From the NCBI RefSeq assembly GCF_018861735.1, contig NZ_JAHLEB010000004.1, positions 98,910-162,909 on the forward strand: DNA of 64,000 nt. Direction: 5' to 3'. Shown piece after piece: positions 1 through 10,484 of the stretch (positions are counted from its first letter, which is position 1; every line of letters starts with the position of its first letter). Source of the stretch: Clostridium lacusfryxellense (GTDB lineage Bacteria > Bacillota > Clostridia > Clostridiales > Clostridiaceae). The notes under the pieces are model-generated. The model was not told the origin of the DNA. It made no database searches and worked only from the letters and a program-made list of their open reading frames with translations. The translations under genes were made by a program, and so were the position numbers.

Positions 1-777
1 TATAGTGTTTCTGGAAAACTTGGTGATAGTGAAGGAATTGTTTTGCAAAGGCCTTTCAGAAGTCCACACCATACTATTTCAAGAATTGCTTTGGTTGGAG
101 GTGGGAATAAAATAATACCTGGTGAAATCTCGTTGGCTCATAGAGGGGTATTGTTTTTAGATGAAATATTAGAATTTAAAAAAAATGTGTTAGAGATACT
201 AAGGCAACCTCTAGAGGAGAGGAAAATTAGTATTTCAAGAATTAATGGAACAATAGAATACCCGTCAAATTTTATGTTCGTAAGTGCCTTAAATCCTTGT
301 CCTTGTGGTTATTACGGATCTTATGAGAAGCAATGTACTTGTAGTGAGTATGAGAGACGGAGATATTTGAGTAAACTCAGTGGGCCATTACTTGACAGAA
401 TCGACGTTTTTACGGCAGTTAACTTTATTCCTTATGACAAAATAGTTAGTGAAAATAGTAGTGAAAAATCTGATGTTATTAAAAAAAGAGTAGAGCAAGC
501 TAGAGCTATCCAAGGAAAAAGATTTAGAATGGATGAGATTCATTGCAATGCTGAGATGAGTCAAAAGCAAATCAAAAAGTACTGCCATTTAGATAAAAAG
601 GCTAGTAAAATCATGGAGCTTATGTATAATAAATTTACATTAAGTACAAGAGCTTATTCTAGAATTCTTAAGGTAGCAAGAACTATTGCAGATTTAGACT
701 CCAGCGAAAATATTTTAGATAAACATATTATTGAAGCAATGCAATATAGAAGATTTATAGATGAAAGGATAGTTTAA
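1..777 (+). CDS. comM: ComM/YifB-family Mg-chelatase-like AAA+ ATPase, 3' part
   Basis: The reading frame is already open at base 1, so the N-terminal half lies outside the window. What remains is the AAA+ core and C-terminal helical domain of the YifB/ComM family: the RPFRSPHHT motif, LFLDEILEF (Walker B region), NPCPCGYYG with further cysteines just after (family-typical Cys cluster), SGPLLDRID, and a C-terminal STRAYSRILKVARTIADL segment. ComM in Gram-negatives is a helicase that promotes branch migration during natural transformation; the firmicute role is less certain. The next gene is dprA, another transformation and recombination protein, and this pairing is common in Clostridia. Identity is confident; function is from the family. 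Confidence 0.9.
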   Translation, partial: YSVSGKLGDSEGIVLQRPFRSPHHTISRIALVGGGNKIIPGEISLAHRGVLFLDEILEFKKNVLEILRQPLEERKISISRINGTIEYPSNFMFVSALNPCPCGYYGSYEKQCTCSEYERRRYLSKLSGPLLDRIDVFTAVNFIPYDKIVSENSSEKSDVIKKRVEQARAIQGKRFRMDEIHCNAEMSQKQIKKYCHLDKKASKIMELMYNKFTLSTRAYSRILKVARTIADLDSSENILDKHIIEAMQYRRFIDERIV

Positions 778-803
778 ATATATAAATAAAAGAATACAAA
801 GGA

Positions 804-1904
<1,101 letters not shown>

Positions 1905-1987
1905 GTAAATAGATTATAACTATAAATGACATGATATAAGTAGATGTATATTTACTTATATTAGAATACATTGATGGAGGGGATAAG

Positions 1988-4099
1988 ATGGGACAAAAAC
2001 TTGTTATAGTTGAGTCACCTGCAAAAGCCAAAACTATAAAAAAATATTTAGGAAGTAATTATATAGTAGAAGCTTCCATGGGACATGTTAGAGATTTACC
2101 AAAAAGCCAATTGGGTGTTGACATAGAAAATAATTACGAACCCAAATATATAACTATTCGTGGTAAAGGGGAACTCTTAGATAAACTAAGAAAAGCAGCT
2201 AAGAAAAGCGAAAAAATTTATCTGGCGACAGATCCTGATAGGGAAGGCGAGGCAATAGCCTGGCATTTAGCAAAAGCCCTTAAAATTGATGAGAAAGATA
2301 AGTGCAGGATAGAATTTAATGAGATAACTAAAACAGCTGTTAAAAATGCAATAAAATCTCCAAGAGCAATAAATGAAACTCTTGTAGATGCACAACAGGC
2401 AAGACGTATACTCGATAGATTGGTTGGATATGAAATTAGTCCTATACTTTGGAGAAAAGTTAAATGGGGACTTAGTGCAGGAAGGGTTCAATCTGTTACT
2501 CTTAAAATAATCTGTGATAGGCAAAAGGAAATAGAAAAATTTATAACTAAAGAGTATTGGACTATAGAATGTGAATTAGGCAAAAAAGGAGAACCTCAGA
2601 AGTTAATTGTAAAATTGACCTCAAAAGGAAAAGATAAAGTAGAAATAAATTCTAAAGAAGAAAGTGACAATATTATCTCTGAACTTAATAAAAATGAGTT
2701 TGTTGTAAGTAAAACTAAAAAATCTTCAAAGAGTAAAAATCCATTACCACCATTTATAACAAGCACACTTCAGCAAGATGCATATAGAAAACTTAATTTT
2801 GCAACTAAAAGAACAATGTCTATTGCACAACAGTTGTATGAAGGAATGGAAGTAGAAGGTCATGGAACGGTAGGGTTAATTACATATATGAGAACGGATT
2901 CTACTAGAATAGCCGCGGAAGCTCAATTAAGTGCAAAAGATTTTATTGAAACTAAGTATGGTAAGCAATATTATCCGAGTACCCCTAGAGTGTTTAAAAG
3001 TAAAAAGAACATACAAGATGGTCATGAAGCTATAAGGCCGTCGTATATTGAAATAACACCTGAGATAGCAAAGAAAACACTTAAAGCTCCACAATACAAA
3101 TTGTACTCCTTGATATGGAATAGATATGTGGCGAGTCAAATGGAAGCATGTATGCTTGATACTATATCTATAACCGTAAACAACGGTGAATTTATACTTA
3201 AAGCTTCTGGTTCTAAAATATCTTTTGATGGTTTTCGAAAAGTATATAATGAAGATTTAGAGGAAGAAGAAAGTACTATGAAAATTCCAGAATTAAATGA
3301 TGGTGTTATTTTGCAGAGTGAAAAAATTGAAGGTAAGCAGCATTTTACTCAACCGCCTGCAAAATTTTCAGAAGCATCTCTTGTAAAAACATTAGAAGAA
3401 AATGGAATAGGCAGACCTAGTACTTATGCTCCAATTATTACAACTCTTCTTAATAGGAGATATGTAGAAAAAGATAAAAAAATATTGGAAGTAACAGAAC
3501 TTGGTCATATAGTAAATAATATTATGAGTGAATATTTCAAGCAGATTGTTGATATTGAATTCACAGCGCAAATGGAGAATAATTTAGATTATATAGAAGA
3601 AGGTCAAGAAAAATGGCGAAATATTGTCAATGAATTCTTTACTCCGCTTAAAATTGATATAGAAATTGCAGAGAAAGAGATAGCCAAAATTACTATTGAA
3701 GATGAAGTTACAGATGTAGAATGTGATAAATGTGGTAAGTTTATGGTAATTAAGCACGGAAGGTTCGGGGATTTCATGGCATGCCCCGGATATCCAGAGT
3801 GCAAAAATACAAAAGCAATTACTAAAGAATTGGACCTCCCTTGTCCTAAATGTGGTGGAACCATTTTGGAAAGAAGAAGTAAAAAGGGTACTAAATTTTT
3901 CGGTTGTAGTAATTATCCTAAATGTGATTTTGTAAGTTGGCATGAACCCACTGAAATAAAATGTCCTATGTGTAATACTTATATGGTAAAAAGATATAGT
4001 AAAACTAAAAACGATTATATGGAATGTTCAAATACAGAATGTAAACATAAGGAATACAAAGAAGAAGAAAATGCTGAAGAAAATACTGCTGATAAGTAA
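1988..4099 (+). CDS. topA: DNA topoisomerase I (type IA)
   Basis: Relaxes negative supercoils through a transient 5'-phosphotyrosyl break. The TOPRIM domain is at the N-terminus (LVIVESPAKAKTIKKYLG, then DPDREGEAIAWH), the catalytic tyrosine is Tyr300 in TYMRTDSTR, and HEAIRPS follows. The C-terminal part (about residues 575-690) carries three four-cysteine zinc ribbons, starting at CDKCGKF, CPKCGGT and CPMCNTY, the usual clostridial tail. Length is 703 aa. A strong GGAGGGG site precedes the ATG. The protein ends in a short Glu-rich tail. Position between dprA and codY is the conserved firmicute order. Confidence 0.98.
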   Translation: MGQKLVIVESPAKAKTIKKYLGSNYIVEASMGHVRDLPKSQLGVDIENNYEPKYITIRGKGELLDKLRKAAKKSEKIYLATDPDREGEAIAWHLAKALKIDEKDKCRIEFNEITKTAVKNAIKSPRAINETLVDAQQARRILDRLVGYEISPILWRKVKWGLSAGRVQSVTLKIICDRQKEIEKFITKEYWTIECELGKKGEPQKLIVKLTSKGKDKVEINSKEESDNIISELNKNEFVVSKTKKSSKSKNPLPPFITSTLQQDAYRKLNFATKRTMSIAQQLYEGMEVEGHGTVGLITYMRTDSTRIAAEAQLSAKDFIETKYGKQYYPSTPRVFKSKKNIQDGHEAIRPSYIEITPEIAKKTLKAPQYKLYSLIWNRYVASQMEACMLDTISITVNNGEFILKASGSKISFDGFRKVYNEDLEEEESTMKIPELNDGVILQSEKIEGKQHFTQPPAKFSEASLVKTLEENGIGRPSTYAPIITTLLNRRYVEKDKKILEVTELGHIVNNIMSEYFKQIVDIEFTAQMENNLDYIEEGQEKWRNIVNEFFTPLKIDIEIAEKEIAKITIEDEVTDVECDKCGKFMVIKHGRFGDFMACPGYPECKNTKAITKELDLPCPKCGGTILERRSKKGTKFFGCSNYPKCDFVSWHEPTEIKCPMCNTYMVKRYSKTKNDYMECSNTECKHKEYKEEENAEENTADK

Positions 4100-4163
4100 A
4101 AAATATATGAAAATTTTAACTGTTTTTTAGAATTGACTAAATATAATGTCGAAATTTACTACA

Positions 4164-4190
4164 ACACTGTTGATATAGCATTAACAGTGT
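4164..4190. promoter_or_regulatory. Inverted repeat (candidate operator) in the codY promoter
   Basis: ACACTGTT (4164-4171) and AACAGTGT (4183-4190) form a perfect 8-bp inverted repeat with an 11-nt spacer. No T-run follows, so it is not terminator-like. The left arm overlaps the proposed -35 box of codY and the right arm lies in the -35/-10 spacer, which is where a repressor would sit. The regulator is not identified; the sequence does not match the CIRCE, LexA, Rex or CodY box consensus as I know them. Confidence 0.45.
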
Positions 4191-4198
4191 GATACTAT
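4170..4198 (+). promoter_or_regulatory. Probable sigma-A promoter of codY
   Basis: TTGATA (4170-4175), 17-nt spacer, TACTAT (4193-4198). The -35 matches 5 of 6 and the -10 matches 4 of 6 consensus bases at ideal spacing. It would give a leader of roughly 115 nt before codY. It suggests codY can be transcribed independently of topA. Confidence 0.55.
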
Positions 4199-4323
4199 TA
4201 AATATGGAAGAATGATTCTAAAAATTTCAAATATTTTGAATTATTACTATTTAAAAGTATGATAATATATTAATTGGCTTGGATAATATGAGCTATTTAT
4301 AATATAAATGAGGAGGAAATATT

Positions 4324-5097
4324 GTGTCACTATTAGAGAAAACAAGAATGCTAAATAAAATTTTACAGAAATCAGGAACAGAACCAGTAGTTTTTGATGA
4401 TATTTGTAATTTACTCAGCGACGTATTGCTATGTAATGTATACATAGTTAGCAGAAAAGGCAAAATATTGGGTTATAATTTATCCAGTGGATTTGAATGT
4501 GGTGTTGTAAAAGAGGAAATTTTGAAAACAATGAGATTTCCAGAAGACTACAACAATAGTTTGCTTAGTGTAAATGAAACTAAGTCTAACCTTACTAATA
4601 AAAATAATTGTGTATTCCAGGATAATAAGGAATGTGGAATAGAAAATAAAATGTCTACTATAGTGCCTATTAATGGAAATAGAGAAAGATTAGGTACTCT
4701 TCTCCTTGCAAGATTTGATAAAGAGTTTACAGAAGATGATTTAGTTTTAGTTGAATATAGTGCTACTATAGTTGGTCTTGAAATTTTGAGAGCTAAAAAT
4801 GACTTGATAGAGGAAGAAGCAAGAAAGAAAGCAGTTGTACAACTTGCTATTGGAACATTATCTTATTCAGAACTTGAAGCCGTTCAACACATTTTTAATG
4901 AACTAGATGGAACAGAGGGATTACTTGTAGCATCAAGAATAGCGGATAAAGTTGGAATAACTAGATCTGTTATAGTAAATGCACTTAGAAAATTTGAAAG
5001 TGCAGGTGTAATAGAGTCTAGATCTCTTGGAATGAAAGGTACACATATTAAGATTTTAAATGAGAAACTAATGGATGAATTAAAAAAGATAAAATAA
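4324..5097 (+). CDS. codY: Global transcriptional regulator CodY
   Basis: CodY senses branched-chain amino acids and GTP and represses nutrient-limitation genes; in clostridia it also affects sporulation and toxin genes. The 257-aa protein has an N-terminal GAF-like ligand domain (about residues 1-155) and a C-terminal winged helix-turn-helix ([20 protein letters not shown], about residues 203-222). The start is GTG preceded by GAGGAGGAA. It stands between topA and rpsB with its own promoter and a strong terminator, so it looks monocistronic. No convincing CodY box was found in its upstream region. Confidence 0.97.
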   Translation: MSLLEKTRMLNKILQKSGTEPVVFDDICNLLSDVLLCNVYIVSRKGKILGYNLSSGFECGVVKEEILKTMRFPEDYNNSLLSVNETKSNLTNKNNCVFQDNKECGIENKMSTIVPINGNRERLGTLLLARFDKEFTEDDLVLVEYSATIVGLEILRAKNDLIEEEARKKAVVQLAIGTLSYSELEAVQHIFNELDGTEGLLVASRIADKVGITRSVIVNALRKFESAGVIESRSLGMKGTHIKILNEKLMDELKKIK

Positions 5098-5100
5098 TTT

Positions 5101-5133
5101 AAAGCAGAACATTTTGTTCTGCTTTAAATTTTT
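5101..5133 (+). terminator. Rho-independent terminator after codY
   Basis: Perfect 11-bp stem AAAGCAGAACA / TGTTCTGCTTT with a 3-nt loop, followed by AAATTTTT. It begins 4 bases after the codY stop codon. Confidence 0.9.
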
Positions 5134-5155
5134 ATGGATTATTTTGATATTTATA

Positions 5156-5184
5156 TTGAAATAATTATTACTTTGTGCTATACT
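5156..5184 (+). promoter_or_regulatory. Strong sigma-A promoter of the rpsB-tsf operon
   Basis: TTGAAA (5156-5161), 17-nt spacer, TATACT (5179-5184), with TG one base upstream of the -10 (extended -10). The expected transcript has a leader of about 100 nt before rpsB. A leader of this length before a ribosomal protein gene may be regulatory, but I could not resolve a convincing fold. Confidence 0.8.
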
Positions 5185-5290
5185 ACACAAGTGAGAAAAT
5201 ACACACATTACTTAATTGTTGGAGGGTTCCAATTTTTGGGCTTCAATAAGATGATGGTAGTGGAGGTAAAAACCAAGGAGGTTATTATTA

Positions 5291-5992
5291 ATGGCAGTTA
5301 TTTCAATGAAGCAATTATTAGAGGCAGGTGTTCATTTTGGACATCAAACTAGAAGATGGAATCCTAAAATGGCTCCGTACATATTTACAGAAAGAAACGG
5401 AATATACATTATTGATTTACAGAAAACAGTTAGAAAAATCGATGAGGCATATGACTTTATTAAATCTGTATCTGAAGAGGGTAAGGATGTTCTATTCGTA
5501 GGAACAAAAAAACAAGCTCAAGAAGCTATTAAAGTTGAATCTGTAAGAGCTGGAATGCATTTTGTAAACAATAGATGGTTAGGTGGAATGCTTACAAACT
5601 TCAAAACTATCAAAACAAGAATAGCAAGATTAGAAACATTATATAAAATGGAAGAAGATGGAGTTTTTGAAGTCCTTCCTAAAAAAGAAGTTAGTAAACT
5701 TCTACATGAAAGAGAAAAACTAGAAAAGAACTTAGGCGGAATCAGAAGTATGGATGCAAACAAAATTGGAGCTATATTTGTTGTAGATCCAAGAAAAGAA
5801 AAGAATGCAATTTCTGAAGCTAAAATTCTTGGAATTCCTGTAGTTGCAATAGTTGACACAAACTGTGATCCAGATGAAGTTGATTATGTAATCCCAGGTA
5901 ATGATGATGCTATAAGAGCAGTTAAACTAATAACAGAAAGATTAGCTGATGCTATTATAGAAGGAAGACAAGGCGAACAATTAGCTGAATAA
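5291..5992 (+). CDS. rpsB: 30S ribosomal protein S2
   Basis: Structural protein of the small subunit that docks S1 and the mRNA path. Signature segments are [20 protein letters not shown] near the N-terminus, [23 protein letters not shown] and [14 protein letters not shown]. Length 233 aa is normal for firmicutes. AAGGAGG precedes the ATG at good spacing. It is the first gene of rpsB-tsf and has its own promoter. Confidence 0.99.
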   Translation: MAVISMKQLLEAGVHFGHQTRRWNPKMAPYIFTERNGIYIIDLQKTVRKIDEAYDFIKSVSEEGKDVLFVGTKKQAQEAIKVESVRAGMHFVNNRWLGGMLTNFKTIKTRIARLETLYKMEEDGVFEVLPKKEVSKLLHEREKLEKNLGGIRSMDANKIGAIFVVDPRKEKNAISEAKILGIPVVAIVDTNCDPDEVDYVIPGNDDAIRAVKLITERLADAIIEGRQGEQLAE

Positions 5993-6086
5993 TAGTAACT
6001 ATATATAGATAGAACAGTTTAGGGGTAGGTGGAGGTTAATTCTTTCATGTGCCCTTTAAATTAGATATGAATAGGAGGAATAATAA

Positions 6087-7007
6087 ATGATTAGTGCAAG
6101 CATGGTTAAAGAGTTAAGAGAAAGAACTGGGGCTGGAATGATGGATTGTAAAAGAGCCTTAACTGAAACAGATGGTGATTTGGACAAAGCGGTTGAACTT
6201 TTAAGAGAAAAAGGTTTGGCAGCAGCAGCGAAAAAAGCTGGAAGAATAGCTGCAGAAGGATTAGTATTCACATATATTACAGAAGATATGAAAGTTGGAT
6301 CTGTTGTAGAGGTTAATTGTGAAACTGATTTTGTTGCTGATAATGAAGAGTTTATTACTTTAACAAAGAATGTAGCAATGCAAGCAGCAGAAACTACATC
6401 AACTACTATCGATGAATTAATTTCTGAAAAATACATAGGTGATAAATCAGTTACTGTAAATGATGCTGTTTCAGCTTTGATTGCAAAACTTGGCGAGAAT
6501 ATGTCTGTAAGAAGATTTCAAAAGTTTTCAATTGACAATGGTATAGTTCAAAGCTACGTTCATGGTGGCGGAAGAATAGGTGTTTTAGTTGAACTTTCAT
6601 GTGATAAGCAGGATGACGTTCTAACTCAAATTGCTAAAGATGTAGCAATGCAAATTGCAGCTGCTAGTCCTTTATTCTTGGACAACACATGTGTTGATAC
6701 TGAAACTTTAGAAAAAGAAAAAGAAATATACAGAGTTCAAGCATTAAATGAAGGAAAACCAGAAAAAATTGTTGAGAAAATGGTAATGGGAAGAGTAAAC
6801 AAATATTATAAAGAAGTTTGTTTACTTGAACAGGTATGGGTTAAGAATGCTGATTATACTATTACAAAATATCTTCAAGAAGAATCTAAAAAACTTGGTG
6901 CTGAAATAAAAATAACTAGGTTCGTAAGATTTGAAAGAGGAGAAGGCATAGAAAAGAAAGTAGAAGACTTTGCTGAGGAAGTTAGAAGACAAGTAGAAGG
7001 TAAATAA
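6087..7007 (+). CDS. tsf: Translation elongation factor Ts
   Basis: Guanine nucleotide exchange factor that regenerates EF-Tu-GTP. The N-terminal UBA-like domain ([19 protein letters not shown]) and the conserved core [10 protein letters not shown] are present, followed by the dimerisation region. Length 306 aa is typical. AGGAGG lies 10 bases upstream. The 94-nt gap after rpsB contains no obvious terminator, so the two are probably cotranscribed; a terminator follows tsf. Confidence 0.99.
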   Translation: MISASMVKELRERTGAGMMDCKRALTETDGDLDKAVELLREKGLAAAAKKAGRIAAEGLVFTYITEDMKVGSVVEVNCETDFVADNEEFITLTKNVAMQAAETTSTTIDELISEKYIGDKSVTVNDAVSALIAKLGENMSVRRFQKFSIDNGIVQSYVHGGGRIGVLVELSCDKQDDVLTQIAKDVAMQIAAASPLFLDNTCVDTETLEKEKEIYRVQALNEGKPEKIVEKMVMGRVNKYYKEVCLLEQVWVKNADYTITKYLQEESKKLGAEIKITRFVRFERGEGIEKKVEDFAEEVRRQVEGK

Positions 7008-7013
7008 TAATTA

Positions 7014-7040
7014 AAGGGAACACTAAGTGTTCTCTTTTTT
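7014..7040 (+). terminator. Rho-independent terminator after tsf
   Basis: AAGGGAACAC / GTGTTCTCTT, a 10-bp stem with one G-T pair and a TAA loop, followed by a run of T. It separates rpsB-tsf from pyrH-frr. Confidence 0.85.
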
Positions 7041-7044
7041 AAAA

Positions 7045-7855
<811 letters not shown>

Positions 7856-7870
7856 AATGGAGGGAATTCT

Positions 7871-8428
7871 ATGATTAAGCAAATTATTAGTCTTGCTGAT
7901 GAAAAAATGAAAAAATCTATTTCAGTTTTAAAACACGAACTTGGAACTTTAAAAGCTGGTAGAGCGAATGTTTCAATGCTAGATAGACTTCGTATTGAGT
8001 CTTATGGAAGTCTTGTTCCAATAAGTCAAGTAGCAAACGTATCATCACCAGAAGCTAGGGTGCTTCTAATTCAGCCATGGGATAAAACAACTATGAAAGA
8101 AATAGAAAAAGCAATATTGAAATCTGATTTAGGATTAAATCCATCTAATGATGGATCTGCAATTAGATTGATTATTCCTGAACTTACTGAAGAAACAAGG
8201 AAAAATTTACTTAAAACTGTTAAAAAAACTGGTGAAGAAGCTAAAGTTGCGATTAGATCAATAAGGCGCGATGCAAATGATAAAATTAAGGCTTTGAAGA
8301 AGAATAGTGAAATTACAGAAGATGAAGTTAAAAAATCAGAAGATATCATTCAAAAAGAAACAGATAAATTTATTAAAGAAGTAGATCAATTAATTGACAC
8401 CAAAGAAAAAGAAATAATGTCAGTTTAG
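7871..8428 (+). CDS. frr: Ribosome recycling factor
   Basis: Splits post-termination ribosomes together with EF-G. The 185-aa protein matches RRF along its length: LKAGRANVSMLDRLRIESYG, SSPEARVLLIQPWDKT, KAILKSDLGLNPSNDG and IRLIIPELTEETR. GGAGGG precedes the ATG. It is cotranscribed with pyrH and closed by a very long perfect hairpin. Confidence 0.99.
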   Translation: MIKQIISLADEKMKKSISVLKHELGTLKAGRANVSMLDRLRIESYGSLVPISQVANVSSPEARVLLIQPWDKTTMKEIEKAILKSDLGLNPSNDGSAIRLIIPELTEETRKNLLKTVKKTGEEAKVAIRSIRRDANDKIKALKKNSEITEDEVKKSEDIIQKETDKFIKEVDQLIDTKEKEIMSV

Positions 8429-8430
8429 TA

Positions 8431-8480
8431 TATAATTTTAAATAGAACCTGCAATTATGCAGGTTCTATTTAAAATTATA
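8431..8480. terminator. 23-bp perfect hairpin terminator between frr and uppS
   Basis: Left arm 8431-8453 and right arm 8458-8480 are perfectly complementary over 23 bp with a 4-nt ATTA loop. The GC-richer core (AGAACCTGCA) is nearest the loop and the outer arm is A/T rich, so the right arm provides a partial U-rich tail. The uppS ribosome binding site follows 17 nt later, so uppS may depend on read-through or a promoter I cannot see. Confidence 0.75.
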
Positions 8481-8506
8481 CTATAACTATAAAAAAGGAG
8501 AGAATT

Positions 8507-9274
8507 TTGTTGAAAAATTTATTCGCTTTTTTTAAAAAGGATAAAGATGTAAGTAATTTAGACATAGATATGTCGAAAATACCAAAACATATCGCAATTA
8601 TAATGGATGGTAATGGTAGATGGGCGAAAGAACGTAATTTACCTAGAGCGCTTGGACACAAAGCCGGTGTAGAAGCAATAAGAAGAATTGTAAAAGAATG
8701 TAACAAATTAGGAGTTAAATATTTAACATTGTATGCATTTTCAACTGAAAATTGGAATAGACCTTTAAAAGAGATAGATGCTCTAATGAAATTATTAGTA
8801 GAATATTTAAAAAACGAGTTTGAAGAGTTAAATAAAAATGATGTCGTTATAAATTCTATTGGAAACATATCAAAATTACCTTTGATATGTCGAGAAGAAC
8901 TTAACCATGCTTATGAAAAAACAAAAAATAATAAAGGTTTAATTTTAAATCTTGCCTTAAATTATGGTGGAAGAAATGAAATAGTTGATGCTGTAAAAGA
9001 AATTTCTTCAGATTTAGCATGTGGAAAGATATCTAAAGATAAAATAACTGAAGAATTACTTTCAAAATATATGTATACTAGCGATATGCCAGATCCAGAT
9101 CTTATAATAAGGCCTAGTGGTGAGTTAAGATTAAGTAATTTCTTATTGTGGCAGAGTGCATATTCAGAACTTTGGTTTTCGGATATCAATTGGCCGGATT
9201 TTCATGAAGAACAGTTAAAACTTGCAATATCAGATTATCAAAAAAGAGATAGAAGATTTGGAAAGGTTAAATAG
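8507..9274 (+). CDS. uppS: Isoprenyl (undecaprenyl) diphosphate synthase
   Basis: Cis-prenyltransferase that makes the C55 lipid carrier for peptidoglycan and other envelope polymers. HIAIIMDGNGRWA holds the catalytic Asp34; YAFSTENWNRP, LALNYGGR and DPDLIIRPSGELRLSNFLLW follow, with the C-terminal SELWFSDINWPDF. Length 255 aa. Two consecutive TTG codons (8507, 8510) follow AAGGAG; either may be used. The next gene is cdsA, 11 bp on. Confidence 0.97.
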   Translation: MLKNLFAFFKKDKDVSNLDIDMSKIPKHIAIIMDGNGRWAKERNLPRALGHKAGVEAIRRIVKECNKLGVKYLTLYAFSTENWNRPLKEIDALMKLLVEYLKNEFEELNKNDVVINSIGNISKLPLICREELNHAYEKTKNNKGLILNLALNYGGRNEIVDAVKEISSDLACGKISKDKITEELLSKYMYTSDMPDPDLIIRPSGELRLSNFLLWQSAYSELWFSDINWPDFHEEQLKLAISDYQKRDRRFGKVK

Positions 9275-9285
9275 GTGAGAAAATC

Positions 9286-10092
9286 ATGAATAATAGATAT
9301 TTAGGTGCACTTGTTCTAGCTCCATTGGTAATATTTTTATTTTTAGGTGGTGAGTATTTAAAATATATCGTAATGGTGCTCTCACTTTTGGGTATGTATG
9401 AGTTCTATAAGGTTTCTAGAAAAAAACACTATAAGCCAATCGGCATTGTAGGTTACATTTTATGTATAATATATTACTTGAATATGGGAAATAGTTTTTT
9501 AAACAGTTTTAATTTATACATTTTAATAGCTACTATTTTTTTACTGCTATGTATTCCTGTTATAAATACAAGTTATAATATTTTAGATGTAGCACTAACT
9601 ATATTTGGTTTTTTATATGTAGCGGTATTTTTTAGCTTTATAGTGTTTATAAACAATAAAACTTATGGTCAATATTTAGTATGGATTATATTTATTTGTT
9701 CATGGGTTTGCGATACATCTGCTTACTATTCTGGAAGAATTTTAGGCAAGGGCGGAAAACATAAGTTATGTCCAAAAGTTAGTCCTAATAAAACAATTGA
9801 GGGCTCAATAGGAGGCCTACTTGGAAGTACAATAGGGTGCACAATTTATGGATATATAATTTCTCAATATGGTGTTCATATTGAGTTATATCATTACGCT
9901 TTAATCGGTATTCTTTGCGGAGTTTTTGGACAATTTGGAGATTTAATTGCATCATCAATAAAAAGATTTGTTGGAGCAAAAGATTATTCTAGTCTAATAC
10001 CAGGACATGGTGGGATTTTGGACAGATTTGATAGTATTTTGTTTGTATCGGTGGTTGCATTTTATTATATTACATTTATAATAGGAATATAG
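9286..10092 (+). CDS. cdsA: Phosphatidate cytidylyltransferase (CDP-diglyceride synthase)
   Basis: Integral membrane enzyme making CDP-diacylglycerol from CTP and phosphatidic acid, the precursor used by PgsA further along this window. The 268-aa protein has about seven to eight hydrophobic segments and the CdsA signature near the C-terminus (SIKRFVGAKDYSSLIPGHGG, then LDRFDS), plus SPNKTIEGSIGG. It follows uppS closely with a GGTGAG site. Downstream lies a 392-nt non-coding gap. Confidence 0.96.
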   Translation: MNNRYLGALVLAPLVIFLFLGGEYLKYIVMVLSLLGMYEFYKVSRKKHYKPIGIVGYILCIIYYLNMGNSFLNSFNLYILIATIFLLLCIPVINTSYNILDVALTIFGFLYVAVFFSFIVFINNKTYGQYLVWIIFICSWVCDTSAYYSGRILGKGGKHKLCPKVSPNKTIEGSIGGLLGSTIGCTIYGYIISQYGVHIELYHYALIGILCGVFGQFGDLIASSIKRFVGAKDYSSLIPGHGGILDRFDSILFVSVVAFYYITFIIGI

Positions 10093-10484
10093 AATCAAAT
10101 ACAATCAAGTTTGAAAGTTAAAAAAAGCTTCATTTAATAATTTTAAATTAATAAATCATATATTTATATGATGCTAAAAGCAAGTAGTTGTGATTTAGTA
10201 TTATGATAGTATATGGTTTTATTTATAAATAAAATACTTTTAAAAACTATTGTTTCGTACATAATATTTAAATTTGTATCGGGAGCAAATATAATGTTAC
10301 AAATACTTACATTTGCTTTATTTTAGTAGATAATTATGTTATATTAAATGCTGTAGAAGAATTAATTGCTTATTTTATGTGGTGTTTTGGATATAAATTA
10401 ATAGTACAGATGCTTTTGTAGTATTTATAAACTTAAATACATATATATAATAAATCATAGTTTTACAGGAATGAGGAGATTTAC
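10093..10484. other. Non-coding AT-rich gap between cdsA and dxr
   Basis: I see no gene here. It contains two perfect 18-nt A/T palindromes (10155-10172 and 10217-10234), a 7-bp hairpin AGCAAAT / ATTTGCT (10284-10317) followed by TTATTTTA that may act as a weak cdsA terminator, and a possible dxr promoter near the right end. Confidence 0.5.
10424..10451 (+). promoter_or_regulatory. Possible sigma-A promoter of dxr-rseP-ispG
   Basis: TTTATA (10424-10429), 16-nt spacer, perfect TATAAT (10446-10451), 34 nt before the dxr start. The -35 is weak (4 of 6) and the region is very A/T rich, so chance is a real alternative. Confidence 0.4.

Noticed and set aside
1934..1961. Terminator between dprA and topA
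   Set aside because: ATATAAGTA/TACTTATAT forms a 9-bp stem but is entirely A/T and not followed by a T run.
3584..3943. 119-codon - strand frame inside topA
   Set aside because: It is antisense to the zinc ribbon coding region of topA, with composition typical of mirror translation; no ribosome binding site.
4100..4323. CodY box in the codY upstream region (autoregulation)
   Set aside because: Segments such as AAATTTCAAATATTTTGAA share A/T content with AATTTTCWGAAAATT but have too many mismatches in this A/T background.
5134..5352. 72-codon open frame between codY and rpsB on the + strand
   Set aside because: It overlaps the codY terminator tail, the rpsB promoter and leader and the rpsB start in another frame, and its sequence has no domain-like character.
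10284..10317. Riboswitch upstream of dxr
   Set aside because: The 392-nt gap has only simple A/T palindromes and one short hairpin; no conserved riboswitch core or T-box sequence was seen.
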